Source: Ga0077555 sp050187415 (GTDB taxonomy: Bacteria > Pseudomonadota > Alphaproteobacteria > Rhizobiales > Hyphomicrobiaceae). Taken from it: 64,000 bases of DNA. The stretch lies in contig JBFWXN010000017.1 of NCBI GenBank assembly GCA_050187415.1, positions 16,930 to 80,929 on the forward strand, in the 5' to 3' direction. The stretch's first letter is position 1, and the number at the start of each line of letters is the position of its first letter. The notes under the pieces are model-generated. The model was not told the origin of the DNA. It searched no databases and was given only the letters and a program-made list of their open reading frames with translations. Below are positions 61,750 through 64,000 of this stretch, one piece after another. The position numbers and the translations under genes are program-made.

Positions 61750-63387
61750 CTATTCGGCCGCGATGGCCTGCCGCTTCGGCTCGAAACGAAAGCCCCGGTA
61801 ATTGTCGACTACCACGTCCTCGCAGGTGCGGCGGTAAGAGCCGACGCCCGCGATATAGGGCATGAAAAGGCGCGGTTTGCCTGGAATGTTTGCGCCCATG
61901 TACCAGGAGTTCGCCTGCGGGAAGAGAGTCTTGTGCGCGACGATCTGCACGTGGTCGACCCACTCGTCCTCCGCTTGCCGGTCAGGCTCGACCAGGTCGA
62001 GCCCCTGCTTGCGCATGTAGACCATCGTGTCCGTTACCATGTCCACGTGCTGTTCGATGGTGTTGATCATGTTGCCCTTCACGGACGGGCTGCCCGGCCC
62101 GGTGATGATGAACATGTTCGGGAAGCTTGCGGACATCAGGCCTAGATAAGTTCGCGGTCCCGCCTCCCACTTCTTCTTGAGCGCCAGTCCGTCCCGGCCG
62201 CGAATATCGACGTTGAAAAGCGTTCCAGTCATGGCGTCGAAGCCGGTCGCAAAAACGATGGCATCGAACTCGAATTGGCGGCCATTCGCGACCAGCCCCC
62301 TTTCCGTCAGCCGTTCGATGGGCTTTTCACTGATATCGACGAGTTCGACATTCTCCCGGTTGAAGGTTTGATAGTAGCCGCTGTCGATGCAGATGCGCTT
62401 CGTGCCGATCGGGTGCGTCTTGGGGCATAGAATTTCGGCAGTCACCGGATCCTTCACGATCGACCGGATCTTGTTCCGGACGAACTCCGCCATCGTGTCG
62501 TTGGCGGCCTTGTTTGTCAGAATGTCGTTGAAGGCCCCAAGGAACGCGCCCGTGCCTTCCTTCCAGCGCTGCTCATAGATGCGCTGGCGCTCCTCCTCGC
62601 TCACGTCGAAGGCCGAAACTTCATTGGCTTCGCGCAGCATGCCGTTCGGCTGGTAGCGCATTTCGGCGCGCTTCTCGGCATAGCCGTCTTTCCAGGAGTT
62701 CGCGTAGTCTTCGGTCATCGGCACGTTGCGCGCGGGAATGGAGTAGTTCGCCTGGCGCTGGAACACGGTCAAATGCGCCGCCTCCTCTGCAATCACCGGA
62801 ATGGCCTGGATGCCGGAGGAGCCGGTACCGATCACCGCAACCCGCTTGCCCTTGAAGCTGACACGCTCGTGGGGCCAGTTGCCGGTATGGTATGTCTCGC
62901 CCTGATAGTCGGCCAGTCCCTCGAACTTTGGTATCTGCGCAGTCGAGATGCAGCCGCCTGCCATGATGAAATATTTGCAGGCGACCGTCTCGCCCGTGTC
63001 GGTCGTCACATGCCAGGCACGGGCTGCCTCGTCATAGTGAGAGGCGCGGATCTCGGTCTCCAGCGTGATGTATTTCCGCAAATCGAAACGGTCGGCGACA
63101 TGGTTCGCGTAGTCCAGAATGTCCGCCTGGGCCGAGAACTTCTCCGGCCACTGCCATTGCTGCTGCAGGTCTTCGTCGAAGCCATAGGAGTACTGCATGC
63201 TCTCCACGTCGCAGCGCGCGCCGGGGTAGCGGTTCCAGAACCAGGTACCGCCAACACCGTTGCCGCGCTCGAAGCAGCGGGCGGAAAAGCCCGCCTTCTG
63301 AAGGCGTTGAAGGAGGTAGAGGCCGGAGAAGCCGGCCCCGACAATGACAACATCGACGGTGGACGGTTGAACGGCGGAGGCGGGCAT
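61750..63387 (-). CDS. Baeyer-Villiger monooxygenase-like flavoprotein
   Basis: A 545-residue class-B flavin monooxygenase. The ATG at 63387 is used; an upstream start would add ~14 residues or more. FAD motif VVIVGAGFSGLYLLQRL, the segment GVGGTWFWNRYPGARCDVES, and the BVMO fingerprint in the form YQGETYHTGNWPH (first residue Tyr rather than Phe), then the NADPH motif VAVIGTGSSGIQAIPVI. These enzymes insert oxygen next to a ketone to form an ester or lactone. It heads the minus-strand operon with an SDR and a HAD gene. Confidence 0.92.
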   Translation of the reverse strand: MPASAVQPSTVDVVIVGAGFSGLYLLQRLQKAGFSARCFERGNGVGGTWFWNRYPGARCDVESMQYSYGFDEDLQQQWQWPEKFSAQADILDYANHVADRFDLRKYITLETEIRASHYDEAARAWHVTTDTGETVACKYFIMAGGCISTAQIPKFEGLADYQGETYHTGNWPHERVSFKGKRVAVIGTGSSGIQAIPVIAEEAAHLTVFQRQANYSIPARNVPMTEDYANSWKDGYAEKRAEMRYQPNGMLREANEVSAFDVSEEERQRIYEQRWKEGTGAFLGAFNDILTNKAANDTMAEFVRNKIRSIVKDPVTAEILCPKTHPIGTKRICIDSGYYQTFNRENVELVDISEKPIERLTERGLVANGRQFEFDAIVFATGFDAMTGTLFNVDIRGRDGLALKKKWEAGPRTYLGLMSASFPNMFIITGPGSPSVKGNMINTIEQHVDMVTDTMVYMRKQGLDLVEPDRQAEDEWVDHVQIVAHKTLFPQANSWYMGANIPGKPRLFMPYIAGVGSYRRTCEDVVVDNYRGFRFEPKRQAIAAE

Positions 63388-63560
63388 GCGGCGATTCCTA
63401 AATTGGTGGCGGCCTGGATCGGCCATCTCGGCGGTCAGCATGGCCAACAACTTCAGAATTGCCAATAGTTGATGCCCGCGGTGGAGGGCACAGCTCGCCG
63501 CTCGGCAGCGGACGGGGCGTCGCCGTGTATACTCGCCCGACACTCGAGGGGAGGAAACAG

Positions 63561-64000
63561 ATGAAGTTCGCAGCACGCGTGGGCCGCATCGCGACCTCGG
63601 CGTCGACACTCGCCGCCCAACGCGCGCGGGAGATGAAGGCTTCAGGCGCCGATATCATATCCTTGACGACCGGTGAGCCGGACTATCCGACACCTGCGCA
63701 TATCATCGATGCCGCCTTCCGCGCGGCACGTGCAGGTCAAACACGCTACACGACGGTCTCAGGGACTGTCGAACTCAAGGCAGCCATCATCGAGAAATTC
63801 CATCGGGAGAACGACCTCGACTACGAACCGGCCAATATCATCGTCGGGAATGGCGGCAAGCACGTCCTCTTCAACGCGTTGATGGCGACGGTCGAGGCTG
63901 GCGTCGAAGTGATCATTCCGGCGCCCTACTGGATCTCCTATCCCGAAATCGTGGTGCTTGCGGGTGGCGCCCCTCGTTTCGTCGCCTGCGATGAAAAGAC
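63561..64000 (+). CDS. Aspartate aminotransferase-like class I/II enzyme, partial
   Basis: The ATG at 63561, with GGGGAGGAAACAG just before it, opens a frame that runs to the edge (about 146 codons). The sequence fits the PLP fold-type-I aminotransferases: ISLTTGEPDYPTPAHIIDAA, TRYTTVSGTVELKAAI, VGNGGKHVLFNALMATV, then PAPYWISYPEIV. The Lys residue that binds PLP lies beyond the window. It is divergent from the BVMO operon. Confidence 0.93.
   Translation, partial: MKFAARVGRIATSASTLAAQRAREMKASGADIISLTTGEPDYPTPAHIIDAAFRAARAGQTRYTTVSGTVELKAAIIEKFHRENDLDYEPANIIVGNGGKHVLFNALMATVEAGVEVIIPAPYWISYPEIVVLAGGAPRFVACDEK

Overview
The window looks like chromosome from a high-GC alphaproteobacterium of the Hyphomicrobiales (Bradyrhizobium/Rhodopseudomonas-like grade). 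Evidence: the tRNA-His gene has an A73 discriminator, a G1-U72 pair and no encoded G-1; a tad/cpa Flp-pilus locus has the order usual in rhizobia; FixK/FNR-type TTGAT-N4-ATCAA boxes are present; and DUF1127, DUF4242 and ABC_sub_bind genes are of the kind common in this group. No rRNA, IS element, integrase, phage gene or CRISPR array was seen. The species cannot be named from sequence alone.

1-9.5 kb: the start of a peptide-type solute-binding protein gene (cut by the left edge); an amidase with a small AtzG-like partner; DUF4242 and DUF3455 small proteins; then an OsmC / flavoprotein monooxygenase / FAD-oxidoreductase-MaoC fusion operon. 8.5-12.6 kb: a sensory module (orphan ABC_sub_bind protein, Cache-HAMP hybrid histidine kinase, NarL-type regulator). 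12.6-15.8 kb: a degenerate copy of the DUF4242 promoter region, DUF1127, a small secreted repeat protein, and a MerR/MFS divergent pair with a SoxR-type operator.

16-33 kb: what appears to be a low-oxygen/stress island. It holds CBS-Hsp20-EEP, a MacA/MacB-like exporter, a cyclic-2,3-diphosphoglycerate-synthetase-like protein with ornithine carbamoyltransferase and carbamate kinase, HutD, an Mla-type lipid transporter, and a pyruvate dehydrogenase operon. FixK/FNR-like boxes lie before the Hsp20, arc, mla and pdh units. Decay is visible here: pdhB is internally deleted, the E2 gene is cut short, a P-type ATPase survives as one fragment, and a 5'-truncated gene fragment lies in the arc leader.

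33-42 kb: accessory metabolism (nitrilase, methyltransferase, winged-helix/TPR regulator, CMD-like protein, metallo-hydrolase, ACMSD-type amidohydrolase, SDR, thioredoxin-fold protein), scraps of a luciferase-like and a FAD monooxygenase gene, and tRNA-Ser(CGA). 42-52.5 kb: the tad/cpa locus on the minus strand (cpaA, B, C, D, E, F, tadB, tadC, two flp pilins) with a separate CpaC-N-terminal-domain protein on the plus strand. 52.6-64 kb: ordinary enzymes (FAH-family, PNPOx-like, MDR oxidoreductase, GMC oxidoreductase with a subunit-3 partner, DsbA-family, HAD, SDR, Baeyer-Villiger monooxygenase), tRNA-His, a DUF454 membrane protein, and the start of an aminotransferase gene cut by the right edge.
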